Assembly: GCA_011390785.1 (NCBI GenBank)
Contig: JAABRR010000010.1
Location: 68,784 to 132,783, forward strand
DNA length: 64,000 nt
Origin: Sphingobacteriia bacterium
Lineage (GTDB): Bacteria; Bacteroidota; Bacteroidia; Bacteroidales; UBA7960
Direction: 5' to 3'
The notes under the pieces are model-generated. The model ran no database searches and was not told the DNA's origin. It worked only from the letters and a program-made list of their open reading frames with translations. A program made the position numbers and the translations under genes. Positions 27,022 to 36,481 of this stretch are shown here, one piece after another (position 1 is the first letter of the stretch; each line of letters opens with the position of its first letter).

Positions 27022-27124
27022 TATAAATACTTTATATGATTATAAGATTAATTGAAATTTCTAACCCGACAAAAATAGCGATACAGGAAAGAAATATCAA
27101 CAAGTTTGGTTACAATTGTTTTAA

Positions 27125-28552
27125 TCAGGCAGATTGTTTTTCTTTGGAGTGATAGAGTTCAATGGATACCAGGGCTGCCAGAAAGCCCCAAAACAGAACT
27201 GAGGCTTTATCAGTATCAAGAAAGTTATTCAATACTCCATGTACAAGGTAAGTAACAAATCCCAGGGTAATTCCCAGAGATATCCATCTTAATTCATGAG
27301 ATTTGGCATTGTTGAAATTTTTTATTCCTGTAATAATTATAAATATTGCAAGTATAATAAAAAGTAACATGCCGGGCAACCCCGATTCTGATAATGGCCC
27401 GAGATATTCGCTGTGTGCATTGCCAAGATCTCCAAAATTGGTTGTAATGATGGTATGATCCTGTGAAAGTTGAAACGGGGCATATACCATGGGGTATGTA
27501 CCCGGGCCCCATCCTACGACGGGTCTTTCCTTAAACATTCTGTATGCTGCTCTCCACCTGTTAATACGCTCAAGATTACTTGCATCAGAAGAAATGTTTG
27601 TTATGGATTGCGCATGCTCTCTGAAATCTCCTGAAGATTCCTGCCGGTTTCGTTGCAAATTCATGGTTAGAGTATCCTGATATAGAAAAAGCACCCCAAA
27701 AAGCACTGCAACACCTGCAAAAATCAATTTATAATTAACTTTAAGTATCAAGACCCAAAACGCAGCAAAAGCAGCCATAATGCTTACCCACGATGCCCGG
27801 CTGTAACTAAAAATTATTCCTACAACAAAGAAGGCAAATATAAGTAAAGCCAACCGCCTCCTTAGTACGCTATAACCCCTGAAAAAAGCCATTATTATAA
27901 AGCTGGGTGCTATTAAGTTGATAACTGCACTGTAGTGAGTATGGTCGTTAAAAAAGGGCCGCACCAGCCATGTACCAGCTTTTCTCTCAAAATCATAAGT
28001 ACTGTGAACAATGGTTATATAGGTTATAATAATTACCATGGCGCTTCCGAAAAGCCATTGAAAAACCCTTATCTTATCTTCATTTTTAAACAATTGAATC
28101 AGCACGAAATAAAATGTTGTAACAAACCATAATCTACTGATAAATGCTTTAAAAGATACAAGGGGGATTTCGCTGGTAAAGGATGTAATAAGCATCCATA
28201 ACAGATTAATTATCAATATAATACTTACGGGGTGCCTGATGATTCTTTGGTCGTATTGCTGCTCATAAAAAAGTTTCAGAAAGAACAAAACCATGATTGC
28301 AGCAATGATGGGTTCAGTAGGCAGTACAATTCCAAAACCTAATGAATCGTCTTTAAGGGTGAAACTTAATGGGGTAAGAAAAACTACGGTTAGCAAAAGT
28401 TTATCCAGAGAAAAGAAAAACAACATTAATATAAGAACCGCTGCCGGCAAAGCCAAAAACCAAAACATTTCATTGGCAATGAACACTACATTCAATGCAA
28501 TAAAAGCAAAGCTTACTCCATAAAAAATTCTGGTTTTAAAACTATCTGGCAT
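27125..28552 (-). CDS. O-antigen ligase/polymerase family membrane protein (Wzy_C domain)
   Basis: A 475-residue protein with about eleven membrane segments and one large periplasmic loop (about residues 285-375). The loop bears a Wzy_C-type signature: RINRWRAAYRMFKERPVVGWGPGTYP and, after it, GNAHSEYLGPLSESGLPG. The conserved RxxYW-like and HN/S-xxL elements of WaaL/Wzy proteins are represented by these blocks. It is expected to polymerise or ligate polysaccharide repeat units at the periplasmic side. The Wzz-like gene lies 12 bases upstream, so the two are one operon. Confidence 0.85.
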   Translation of the reverse strand: MPDSFKTRIFYGVSFAFIALNVVFIANEMFWFLALPAAVLILMLFFFSLDKLLLTVVFLTPLSFTLKDDSLGFGIVLPTEPIIAAIMVLFFLKLFYEQQYDQRIIRHPVSIILIINLLWMLITSFTSEIPLVSFKAFISRLWFVTTFYFVLIQLFKNEDKIRVFQWLFGSAMVIIITYITIVHSTYDFERKAGTWLVRPFFNDHTHYSAVINLIAPSFIIMAFFRGYSVLRRRLALLIFAFFVVGIIFSYSRASWVSIMAAFAAFWVLILKVNYKLIFAGVAVLFGVLFLYQDTLTMNLQRNRQESSGDFREHAQSITNISSDASNLERINRWRAAYRMFKERPVVGWGPGTYPMVYAPFQLSQDHTIITTNFGDLGNAHSEYLGPLSESGLPGMLLFIILAIFIIITGIKNFNNAKSHELRWISLGITLGFVTYLVHGVLNNFLDTDKASVLFWGFLAALVSIELYHSKEKQSA

Positions 28553-28564
28553 CCTTAGGAAGAT

Positions 28565-29590
28565 TTAAGCCTTTTTCCTGGATTGTATAATCCCTTTATT
28601 AATTAGGTTTTCGTAGGTCATTATGCCGAGTGTACCCATTATCCCTGCAGCCAATGTTGATAAGAAAACTATAAGCCATCTAACAGGATAAACTTTTTTT
28701 TCAGCCACAAAAGCTTCATCAATCAAAAACTTAAAGGGTACAAAATTCTCAAGGTCGGCTCGGGCTTCCTCCATAATGCGTTGAACGCCCGAAAGGGAGC
28801 GGCTTACCATCTCAAGGTGTGCTCTTTGGGTAAGAAATTCACCCCCATTTTCTATGATAACATTAAGCCGTTCTTCCAATTCTCTAACGCCTCTCTGGTT
28901 ATTACTGGAAATATCTATAGCCAATTGTCGGGTAAACATTTCTGACTGGGTATCATATTGATAAATTCCACGGCTCATAACTGTTCTGAGAGAGTCTTCA
29001 GTTTTAATAATTTCTTTCTGTATATTTTCGTAACGTTGAACCGCAGTTTTATAAGCCATAAGGGCCCTTTCCTGCCTTATCTCATTTTGGATGGTATCAG
29101 CCAGGGCGCCAATTTCATTGGCAAGGTTGGCGGCCATTTCAGGGTCCTTATCTCTTACCTTTATTTCAACGGCTCCGTATAATGTTCTGCTTGAGGTAAT
29201 ATTACTATTATATATTTTCCGGAGTGTGGTGTTTCTGAATTGAGAGTCTTCAGGAATTTCATAATGAGTAAAAAGATCAAAGCGTTCAATAATTCTATCT
29301 CTGATTGCTGTAGATTCAAGCACCTGCAGAAGTCTTTCGGCATCTTCAACATCTCCATATTCAAGAAAATCGACATTAGATCCGAAAACTGCACGACTTA
29401 AACTACTTGATTTTGCAGGAAATACCACTACCGTTGATTCAAAAAGGGGTGTAATAAAAAATGGTGAAGAGAAGATGGCAGCCAAAACCGCAGCAGTAAA
29501 ACATACTATTGCCAACTGCTTCCACCAGCGTATAAAAAACATAAAAATATTAGTAGAATCAAACTCGTTGCTCGCATTTTTATTATCCAT
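28565..29590 (-). CDS. Wzz-type chain-length determinant protein
   Basis: A 341-residue polysaccharide co-polymerase. Two membrane helices flank a periplasmic domain: an N-terminal one (WWKQLAIVCFTAAVLAAIFSS) after the family-typical FIRWW, and a C-terminal one (WLIVFLSTLAAGIMGTLGIM). The domain begins with SPFFITPLFESTVVVFPAKS and has long helices (about residues 160-280). It has no cytoplasmic tyrosine kinase, so it is the Wzz type and not the fused BY-kinase (Wzc) type. It sets chain length together with the polymerase encoded 12 bases downstream. Confidence 0.87.
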   Translation of the reverse strand: MDNKNASNEFDSTNIFMFFIRWWKQLAIVCFTAAVLAAIFSSPFFITPLFESTVVVFPAKSSSLSRAVFGSNVDFLEYGDVEDAERLLQVLESTAIRDRIIERFDLFTHYEIPEDSQFRNTTLRKIYNSNITSSRTLYGAVEIKVRDKDPEMAANLANEIGALADTIQNEIRQERALMAYKTAVQRYENIQKEIIKTEDSLRTVMSRGIYQYDTQSEMFTRQLAIDISSNNQRGVRELEERLNVIIENGGEFLTQRAHLEMVSRSLSGVQRIMEEARADLENFVPFKFLIDEAFVAEKKVYPVRWLIVFLSTLAAGIMGTLGIMTYENLINKGIIQSRKKA

Positions 29591-29706
29591 ACTGAAAGAA
29601 TATAATTAATTAAGAATAAAAGAAATTGCTATATGATAAAACTATACCTAAAACAAGTATCGTTTTTCATTTTAAAAAAAGTGCCCAAAGATAAGTAAAA
29701 TTAGAT

Positions 29707-31212
29707 TTATAAGCCTGATGTTGGCCCCTCACTTTCGCCATATTTTAAAACATTAAATAAATGCTTCACACTTAATAGTTTTATAAAAAGCGAAACAGCT
29801 AAAGATCCAAAAATCATAAGAATAAGATTAATTTTCCAATCCCATGATAGCTGATGAGTAAGATATGCAATTAAAAAAACGGTTGGAACAAAAACAAAAA
29901 TTCTAAACAGCAAAATATAGTTTTTCTTAAAATGAAATAATTTGCATACCAAAACCACTTGAATGATAGCTATTACAAATTGAGTAAAAAGTGTTGCAAT
30001 AGCCGACCCCAATGCCTGGTAATGACGAATTAGTATAATATTCAATCCAATATTGATAAACATTCCGATCAGGGCAATAATATTTAGGTACTTTAAGCTT
30101 CCATGAGCCGTTAGCAAAGTACTGAATATATACATGGTTGAAATAGCACAAAAACTGATCATCAATAGTCCAAATACCTGCGAGCTATGATTAATTCTAT
30201 ATTCAAACATTGCAGCTGTTTCCCCTTCATGGATAGAATACAGCAAATACATAATTTCATGAGCATAATAATATGAGCCTATTGCAATAATAATTGCTGG
30301 AGTAATGAGCAAGGTAAAAGACAATTTAATAAGTTCTTCTATTGATTCTTTTTGCTTTATCATTCGGGCAAAAATGGGTAATAATAAAACTGCGAAAAGA
30401 TAGGCAAGCATATTGGCAGCATCAAGAAGTCGGTAAGCAGACGCGTAAATACCTGCATACCATGCTCCTTCATCACCCAATAAACGCTCAAGCATAACAC
30501 TGTCAATCCGGTTGTAAAAAGTCATGAGCAAAACAAGAAGGGCAAATGGAAAACTCTGTCGCAAAATAACCATAAAAAAGGGCATACTCCAATTTAGCTT
30601 TAAAAATTTGGATTTTGCCTTTCTGAAAACAATGATTAATGAGATAAAGGCGGTAATGCTCAGCGAAAGGGTTTGTGCATAAACGAAAAACTGAATTTTA
30701 AAAAGCGGAATAATATTACCCCAGAGAAGCACTGCACAGATTACAATCATCAGACTTCTGTCGAGTACAGAAATAATACTATCGGTTTTAAACAGATGTA
30801 AGCCGCCAAGATTAGATCTCAGGTACAGAATAAAACTCACCAAAAACTGGTTAATGGCCAGAAACACCAGCATTAGAATCTGCTCACGGGAATAGTTTAT
30901 GAAAAAGGCACCGATAAAGGTAAAACCCAGGTAAACGAAAAATAACAGTAATTTAAGTACAATAATATTGGAGAGATGCTTTTGTAAAAGATGGTTGTTT
31001 TGCGAAATATTTTTGTTATTGAAGGTTGTAATGCCAAAATCGAGCAGAATATAAAACAGGTAGGAAAAATTAAACACAGCAAAATAAAACCCATACTCTT
31101 CTGCACCCACAGTGTTTTGCACTGTACGATCTATACCAAAAATCCAGAAAGGCTTGATCAATAAATTTAAAACCAGCAGTAAGGCAAGGTTTCGTAAAAA
31201 TTTGCGCTGCAT
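29707..31212 (-). CDS. Wzx-type polysaccharide flippase
   Basis: A 501-residue protein with about fourteen membrane segments and the general layout of the MOP superfamily oligosaccharide flippases. There is an early GAEEYGFYFAVFNFSYLFYILLDFG segment, a conserved middle YNRIDSVMLERLLGDEGAWYAGIYASAYRLLD, and a C-terminal half with repeated aliphatic helices. It should move an undecaprenyl-linked repeat unit across the inner membrane. It lies first in the minus-strand polysaccharide group, 116 bases before the Wzz-like gene. Glycosyltransferases to build the unit are not next to it. Confidence 0.87.
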   Translation of the reverse strand: MQRKFLRNLALLLVLNLLIKPFWIFGIDRTVQNTVGAEEYGFYFAVFNFSYLFYILLDFGITTFNNKNISQNNHLLQKHLSNIIVLKLLLFFVYLGFTFIGAFFINYSREQILMLVFLAINQFLVSFILYLRSNLGGLHLFKTDSIISVLDRSLMIVICAVLLWGNIIPLFKIQFFVYAQTLSLSITAFISLIIVFRKAKSKFLKLNWSMPFFMVILRQSFPFALLVLLMTFYNRIDSVMLERLLGDEGAWYAGIYASAYRLLDAANMLAYLFAVLLLPIFARMIKQKESIEELIKLSFTLLITPAIIIAIGSYYYAHEIMYLLYSIHEGETAAMFEYRINHSSQVFGLLMISFCAISTMYIFSTLLTAHGSLKYLNIIALIGMFINIGLNIILIRHYQALGSAIATLFTQFVIAIIQVVLVCKLFHFKKNYILLFRIFVFVPTVFLIAYLTHQLSWDWKINLILMIFGSLAVSLFIKLLSVKHLFNVLKYGESEGPTSGL

Positions 31213-31430
31213 TAATTAAATTAACGTGTATGATTCACTCCCGAAGAAAATCATGTTGTCCGTATCAAAATTATAATTTTTTAAATACATGACAGCCATT
31301 CATCAAAAAAAACTTAAATCAAATTCAATGGGGCTGTAACATATTATTGTTAAGACAAGGATTTTTAGTACCCCAGTCATATTAGTAAACCAATCAAATA
31401 GTTCAATAATTTTCACTGCCTTTAAAATAG

Positions 31431-31438
31431 TACCTTTG
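31431..31438 (+). promoter_or_regulatory. -7 promoter box upstream of the DUF2027-Smr gene
   Basis: TACCTTTG matches TAnnTTTG about 73 bases before the start codon. The -33 region has TTC rather than TTG. Confidence 0.45.
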
Positions 31439-31510
31439 CAAAATATTCTCAACTATATATTTTTTTAATGAACTACCATAGCATTTTTATAAAGTTAATC
31501 CCTAGAAATA

Positions 31511-32608
31511 ATGATATTTAAGATTGGTGATAAGGTAAATTTTCTGAATGATCTGGGTGGTGGAATCGTCACCAAAATAGTTGACGAAAGCCTTGTGCAT
31601 GTTACTATTGAAGACGGATTTGAAATACCCGTGTTGGCTAAAGAGCTGATAAAGACAGGAACAGCTGAAATAGCCGAAAATATTGCATTGGCACACCATC
31701 AGATTTTAAGCAGATCGCGGGAGGTGGCATCAAATGATGATACATTTTCTCTTTACCTCTCTCCAAACAGCACAGATCAGAGAGCCGACGGACTATATTT
31801 CTGCTTTGCTCCACAAATTCAGGAAAATCCGTTATCAGGACCACTAGACATTTTACTTCTTAATCACACGCCGTATTATAGCATATTTAGTCTTTTTCTT
31901 AATTATGATGGTGATTATCATGGCAATGAATATGGATTTCTTGAACCCGAATCGGCAATTTTGTTAACCAGTATTGGGCGATCAGAGATTGAGAAATGGG
32001 CTAATGGGCTGTGGCAGAACATATTTTTTAAAGAAGATAAATGTAAGCCCATTGCACCTTTTAGCGGTTTAATTAACTTTCGTCCTGTTAAGTTATACAA
32101 AGAAGAAAACTTTCAGTATGAAACATTCTTACGTAAGAAAGTATTTATGGTGCAGGTAGCTCTCCTTTCTGATGTGGTTTCCAAACCACTAATTGAAGAA
32201 AGAATAAGCAAGGAAACCCTGAAAACTCTCGAAGAAAAGATTCGGGAAACAGGAACAAGCAATACTACATCGCAAATAAAGGCAAAAGGTTCTTTTCTGG
32301 AGAAGCACAAAATTGATGATAAAATTGCCGAAGTTGATCTTCATATTGGTGAACTGGTTGATGATTTTACAAATCTGGACAAAAAAGACCTGCTGAATAT
32401 CCAGACCGATTACTTCAAAAAATGTATGCAACAGGCAGAAAAAGAAAAGCTAAGTAAGGTAATTTTTATTCATGGTATTGGCAATGGTGTTTTAAAAACA
32501 GAATTGAATAAAATTTTAGAAGGTATTGATGGTATTGAATTTTATGATGCGCCTTATGCTCGTTATGGTATGGGGGCCACCGAAGTAAACTTTTACAGAA
32601 ACAAATAG
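31511..32608 (+). CDS. DUF2027 protein with C-terminal Smr domain
   Basis: A 365-residue cytoplasmic protein. The N-terminus (IGDKVNFLNDLGGGIVTKIVD, EDGFEIPVLAKELI) is the small beta domain of DUF2027. The middle is a beta-rich domain typical of this Bacteroidota family. The C-terminal 75 residues are an Smr domain with the DLHIGELVDD start and the loop FIHGIGNGVLKTEL (HGxGxG). Smr domains bind or cut nucleic acid, for example at collided ribosomes in MutS2 or SmrB. The gene ends only 4 bases before the RNase P RNA, so a read-through transcript is plausible. Confidence 0.87.
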   Translation: MIFKIGDKVNFLNDLGGGIVTKIVDESLVHVTIEDGFEIPVLAKELIKTGTAEIAENIALAHHQILSRSREVASNDDTFSLYLSPNSTDQRADGLYFCFAPQIQENPLSGPLDILLLNHTPYYSIFSLFLNYDGDYHGNEYGFLEPESAILLTSIGRSEIEKWANGLWQNIFFKEDKCKPIAPFSGLINFRPVKLYKEENFQYETFLRKKVFMVQVALLSDVVSKPLIEERISKETLKTLEEKIRETGTSNTTSQIKAKGSFLEKHKIDDKIAEVDLHIGELVDDFTNLDKKDLLNIQTDYFKKCMQQAEKEKLSKVIFIHGIGNGVLKTELNKILEGIDGIEFYDAPYARYGMGATEVNFYRNK

Positions 32609-32612
32609 AAAA

Positions 32613-32977
32613 GACGGGCCATCCTGTCGCTGCGGTAGTTTTATCGGAGAGGAAAGTCCGGGCAACACAGGGCAGCATACTTCCTAACGGGAAGCTGCTT
32701 TACTCAGGTAAAGCAAGAGCCAGTGCCACAGAAAATAACCGCCATGTTGCTTGCAACATGGTAAGGGTGAAAACGTGAGGTAAGAGCTCACGCTGTTGTG
32801 GGGTAACTCATAACAGGGGTAAACCTTATGTGTTGAAAGACCAAATATACCGGGGTTTGAGGGTAGCCCGCCCAATCCCGGAGGGTAGGTCGTAAGAGAG
32901 CAGTTGTGAATCTGTTCCTGGATAAATGACAGGAAATTCATTTCGATGAATTACAGAACCCGGCTTACAGGCCCGTC
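32613..32977 (+). ncRNA. rnpB: RNase P RNA, bacterial type A
   Basis: The catalytic RNA of tRNA 5' maturation. The ends pair as P1 (GACGGGCC at 32613-32620 with GGCCCGTC at 32970-32977). The universal CR-I block GAGAGGAAAGTCCGGGC starts at 32647, GGTAAGAGCTCACGC-like sequence lies at 32780-32794, and the 3' conserved ACAGAACCCGGCTTACAG begins at 32953. Length, about 365 bases, is normal. A T-run follows the closing P1 stem directly, serving as terminator. The protein-like frames on the opposite strand here are not genes. Confidence 0.95.
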
Positions 32978-32989
32978 TTTTTTATTTTA

Positions 32990-34042
32990 TCAAGCTGAAT
33001 TATACATGTCTATAATCTCATCTACAAGCTTGCACATAGAAAAATCCCGCTTTACATTTTTTGCCAAAGAGTTAGCGCTTTCCAGATGCTGATGCTGATT
33101 TTCAAGATAGTCAGTTAATAATTCTGTAACTCTATTGCCAGTTGGAGGATCAGCATTGATATTAATAAAATTATAGTCTCTCCATTTAAAATAATTGTCA
33201 GCAGTTATCATTCCTCCCAGCCTTTTACAATTTACCGATAAAACAGGAATACCCGCAGCCATTGCTTCCATAGCCACTCTTCCCACCCCCATTACCAGAG
33301 CCGGGGAGCCTGCATAATCAAATATTCCATCCTCGTAGCCTCTTACTTCACAAACAAATCGTCCAATACTTTTATTCAGATTGGCAGCCAAAAGCTTTAC
33401 ATCATCAATCCTTTTACCATCTCCGGTAATGTAGAATTCCAGATCAGGAAATCTCTTCAATAGTTCAGGAATTACCCCCTTAATAAGCAATGACACCACC
33501 ATAAAATGATTGTCACTTAATCTGGATACATAGTTTATTCGGTTAAGCAATAGTTTATTTATCGTTTTTCTATCGGCAATACCGTTGGGTATATAAACAG
33601 ATTTTTCTGCTATAGAATATCTCTTCTCTGCAAAATATTTTACCGCACGGCTAACAAAAACTATTTTATTTGCAACACTTCGCGCCAGTGGATGACGTAA
33701 ATCAAATCTTGACCTGCCATGTACCGTAACAATCAGTTTCTTCCGGGTTAATAAAGCTACCCAACTTCCTAATAAGATAGGTAAACGTTGATGGGCATGA
33801 ATTAGATCAATTTTTTGGGAAATAACCAGCAAAATCAATCTTACCACATGCAGGGGAATCAGGTAATCTTTAAAATCTTTATTAATAAAGGTTACCTCAG
33901 GATGTAAGCGAGCAAATTGCCGCCCTTTTTTGCCTGCTAAATACACTTTATGTCCCTTTTTATGAAGCCAGTTTGCCAGATCGCAAACATGATTCTCTGC
34001 ACCTCCAAAATCAAATCGTTTCACAATGAGTAGAATAGTCAC
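32990..34042 (-). CDS. Family 4 glycosyltransferase
   Basis: A 350-residue GT-B enzyme. The start codon is GTG at 34042; the N-terminus ILLIVKRFDFGGAENHVCDLANWL is the family donor/acceptor loop, so an internal start would remove part of it. Further blocks are DLIHAHQRLPILLGSW, TVHGRSRFDLRHP and the C-terminal nucleotide-sugar segment GVGRVAMEAMAAGIPVLSVN (E-x7-E type). It likely adds a sugar in surface polysaccharide assembly. It is separated from the flippase group by the DUF2027-Smr and rnpB genes, so common regulation is not shown. Its 3' end lies 13 bases after rnpB, convergent. Confidence 0.88.
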   Translation of the reverse strand: MTILLIVKRFDFGGAENHVCDLANWLHKKGHKVYLAGKKGRQFARLHPEVTFINKDFKDYLIPLHVVRLILLVISQKIDLIHAHQRLPILLGSWVALLTRKKLIVTVHGRSRFDLRHPLARSVANKIVFVSRAVKYFAEKRYSIAEKSVYIPNGIADRKTINKLLLNRINYVSRLSDNHFMVVSLLIKGVIPELLKRFPDLEFYITGDGKRIDDVKLLAANLNKSIGRFVCEVRGYEDGIFDYAGSPALVMGVGRVAMEAMAAGIPVLSVNCKRLGGMITADNYFKWRDYNFININADPPTGNRVTELLTDYLENQHQHLESANSLAKNVKRDFSMCKLVDEIIDMYNSA

Positions 34043-34193
34043 GTCTCTTAAAATTAAATGAAATTATGCAGGAGGTTAGTTTGTCAAAAAGAAAGAAGTT
34101 ACTTCTAAATTAAAGTAGTTAATTTATTATTCGAATAAATATTCTAAAACCGTTTATTCCTTTATCGACCTTCTAAAATTTGTGCAAACTTAC

Positions 34194-34201
34194 TATTTTT
34201 G
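34194..34201 (+). promoter_or_regulatory. -7 promoter box upstream of the GxGYxYP-type gene
   Basis: TATTTTTG fits TAnnTTTG about 129 bases before the chosen start. No TTG at -33 spacing is seen. Confidence 0.35.
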
Positions 34202-34329
34202 TAAAAATTTTAAAAACTCTTTTTTAAACTACTAAGGCACATTGGTTACAACCTAAAAGGCTTTAAGAAAAATCAGGCTAATTGTTACATCAATTCAATA
34301 AATTGCTGAGATTGAAAAATAGAAATAAT

Positions 34330-36363
34330 ATGAAAATTCACAGGAAACTATCTCTTCTTACCCTAATAATAATTCTGTTTACCAGCAAATTAATGGCCCA
34401 AATTAATGCTGTTATTTATAATGGTACAGGCTCTTCACCAGAGAACAAACTTATTGCCCTGACCCTTGCCGGAATCGTTAATCGCGATGCCCCACGTCTG
34501 TATCTTGTAAACGTATATGAAGCCTGGAGCTATAACCAAACAGATGAGATGTGGCGGGATATTTACACCAATGATGGCAATGTTAACTTCACACAAATCA
34601 CAGACATCAATCAACTGATTCAATATTTTTCGAACGATATCAATGGCGCTATCACCTATGATCCTTCTTTGACCTATGCCAATTTTTCTGGTCAGAATTT
34701 CCGATGGCAGGCTGAAGTTGCTGCCATGATTGGCGGGCTAACCAATTGTATTCCATTGCCATCGACTAATGAAACAATTGTGGTTGAAAGACCCGACAGT
34801 GTTTGGGTGCCCGACTATTTTCATGGTCAGGAAGCCTTGAAAGTATCTGCCAGACTCGATAGTAGCCTACATCCCTGGAATAATGATGAACTTACCCAGG
34901 AACAGCGCTATTTTTCAATTCTTGAATGGGCAATTGAAAATCTGCTATCGCGAACCAACCCACATAAGTTCTATCTGCGCGAAATAACCGACTGGGCTGT
35001 TAACCAACGAATGTTTCAACTTAATCTGGCTGGCACAGAATCTTTACAATTTGCATCTTTGGTTAACGAAAAAGCCGAAAAAATTGAGCAGGTAATGAGC
35101 TACATGCAAGCCAGCAACCCCAATGAAATATTTCATGTGTATGGATGGATGCGTCCCGAACCCCTGGTACAGTGGATTTCTGCATGGGGTGGCAGTTTTC
35201 ACGAAACATTGCTCAGTAATCTTTCCTGGCACCATGTTTTTCCGGTTAATGACGATTTTGTTTATCAGCGACCATCAGAACTATCATACGAAGATGTAAC
35301 AATCGATAATAAGTATTATGTTATTTTTATCGGTTCTGAAGGCGATGCCGGCAACTGGAATGCTGGCTTTCAATCAGGTGCCTGGCATTCCGCAGCAAGA
35401 GGCAATGTCCCTTTGGGTTGGGGTTTCAACTTACATTTCTTCAGGGAATTTCCTTTTTTGGGTCAGTATTATTTTCGTACGGCTACTGCCAACGATGGGT
35501 TTATTGCCGTAACCACACCCTTGGGATATGCCTATTCTGATATGTTTCCAGAAAGCTACCTTCCCGATGCCATTGAAAAAACCATGTGGAAAGTTCAGAA
35601 ATACAATATCCCAACCACATACGCCTACAAGCATTATAATGGTGCCGGAGTTTCCGATTTCAGGGGTATAACCATTTCCAACAATTACAATTTCAACAAA
35701 CTGGGTGAATTTGCTGAAAATACCGGAACCGAGCTTACTTTCCTATTCGATCCGGCCCTTTCAACCCAACAGGTATATTCACAATATGGCGGATTACTGT
35801 TTAATCATGTAAATGACAATACTTTTTATGGAAATGTTACCGATTTAAATGCAACGGCACAGGGTATCATTAACAGACTAAAGAACAAACCCCGCCCGGG
35901 TTTTTTGCTGGCGGGTTATCAAAGATTGCGGCAAGATGGCACCAGTATTGGCTCAGGCAACCCCGCTGATATTACCCTTCCTCGTTTGGAACAACTGATG
36001 GATATTATTAAAGCCGACCCCGAAATTGGCGATAATATTGAGTTTGTTACACCTGAGAAATTTACCTGGTTATTAAAGAAAAGGATTCTGGAAGCATCGG
36101 TTCAGTATTCCAATCAGGGAGCAACATTCAGCACTTTTATTAATGCATTCGGCGAACTTGCGGTAAATATAAGTGCAACTCAGGGTAAAAAGCTTGACAT
36201 ACAAATCTACGATCTTACCGGAAGGCTGTTAATTGAGAAAAGCAATTTGGCATCGACCCATCAAACAACCCACAAAATTTCATTAGCCGGATTACCCCAT
36301 GGCATGTATATCATTCTGGTATTCGATGGGCAATTTCAGACATTTAAAAAGATTGTATTTTAA
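34330..36363 (+). CDS. GxGYxYP-type putative glycoside hydrolase with T9SS sorting domain
   Basis: Start at ATG 34330 (MKIHRKLSLLTLIIILFTSKLMAQ, a signal peptide), giving 677 residues; the longer frame from 34282 adds a leader without signal character. The body begins AVIYNGTGSSPENKLIALTLAGIVNRDAPRLYL, typical of the GxGYxYP_N domain (expected to be carbohydrate-active). The name-giving motif is present as PLGYAYSD, that is with the first Gly and the Pro changed. The last 80 residues (KLDIQIYDLTGRLL, LPHGMYIILVF, KKIVF) are a type A T9SS sorting domain, so the protein should be exported and attached to the cell surface. Enzyme activity is not established for the family. Confidence 0.78.
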   Translation: MKIHRKLSLLTLIIILFTSKLMAQINAVIYNGTGSSPENKLIALTLAGIVNRDAPRLYLVNVYEAWSYNQTDEMWRDIYTNDGNVNFTQITDINQLIQYFSNDINGAITYDPSLTYANFSGQNFRWQAEVAAMIGGLTNCIPLPSTNETIVVERPDSVWVPDYFHGQEALKVSARLDSSLHPWNNDELTQEQRYFSILEWAIENLLSRTNPHKFYLREITDWAVNQRMFQLNLAGTESLQFASLVNEKAEKIEQVMSYMQASNPNEIFHVYGWMRPEPLVQWISAWGGSFHETLLSNLSWHHVFPVNDDFVYQRPSELSYEDVTIDNKYYVIFIGSEGDAGNWNAGFQSGAWHSAARGNVPLGWGFNLHFFREFPFLGQYYFRTATANDGFIAVTTPLGYAYSDMFPESYLPDAIEKTMWKVQKYNIPTTYAYKHYNGAGVSDFRGITISNNYNFNKLGEFAENTGTELTFLFDPALSTQQVYSQYGGLLFNHVNDNTFYGNVTDLNATAQGIINRLKNKPRPGFLLAGYQRLRQDGTSIGSGNPADITLPRLEQLMDIIKADPEIGDNIEFVTPEKFTWLLKKRILEASVQYSNQGATFSTFINAFGELAVNISATQGKKLDIQIYDLTGRLLIEKSNLASTHQTTHKISLAGLPHGMYIILVFDGQFQTFKKIVF

Positions 36364-36410
36364 GCTTTTACATCTTCAAAATAAAGGCAAAACACAATAT
36401 TCAGAATCCG

Positions 36411-36440
36411 TTGTTATTTCAGGAATTAAAGCTAATTTTG
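36411..36440 (+). promoter_or_regulatory. Bacteroidota-type promoter of the tandem adenylate kinase gene
   Basis: TTG (36411-36413), 19 bases, then TAATTTTG (36433-36440): an exact match to TTG-N19-TAnnTTTG. The start codon follows the -7 box by 41 bases. Confidence 0.75.
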
Positions 36441-36481
36441 CAGTTTTGAAATTTCGACACGATTTTAAAATCAAATAACCA

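Noticed and set aside
32684-32941. 85-codon frame on the minus strand
   Set aside because: Lies entirely within the RNase P RNA gene, whose conserved blocks explain the sequence.
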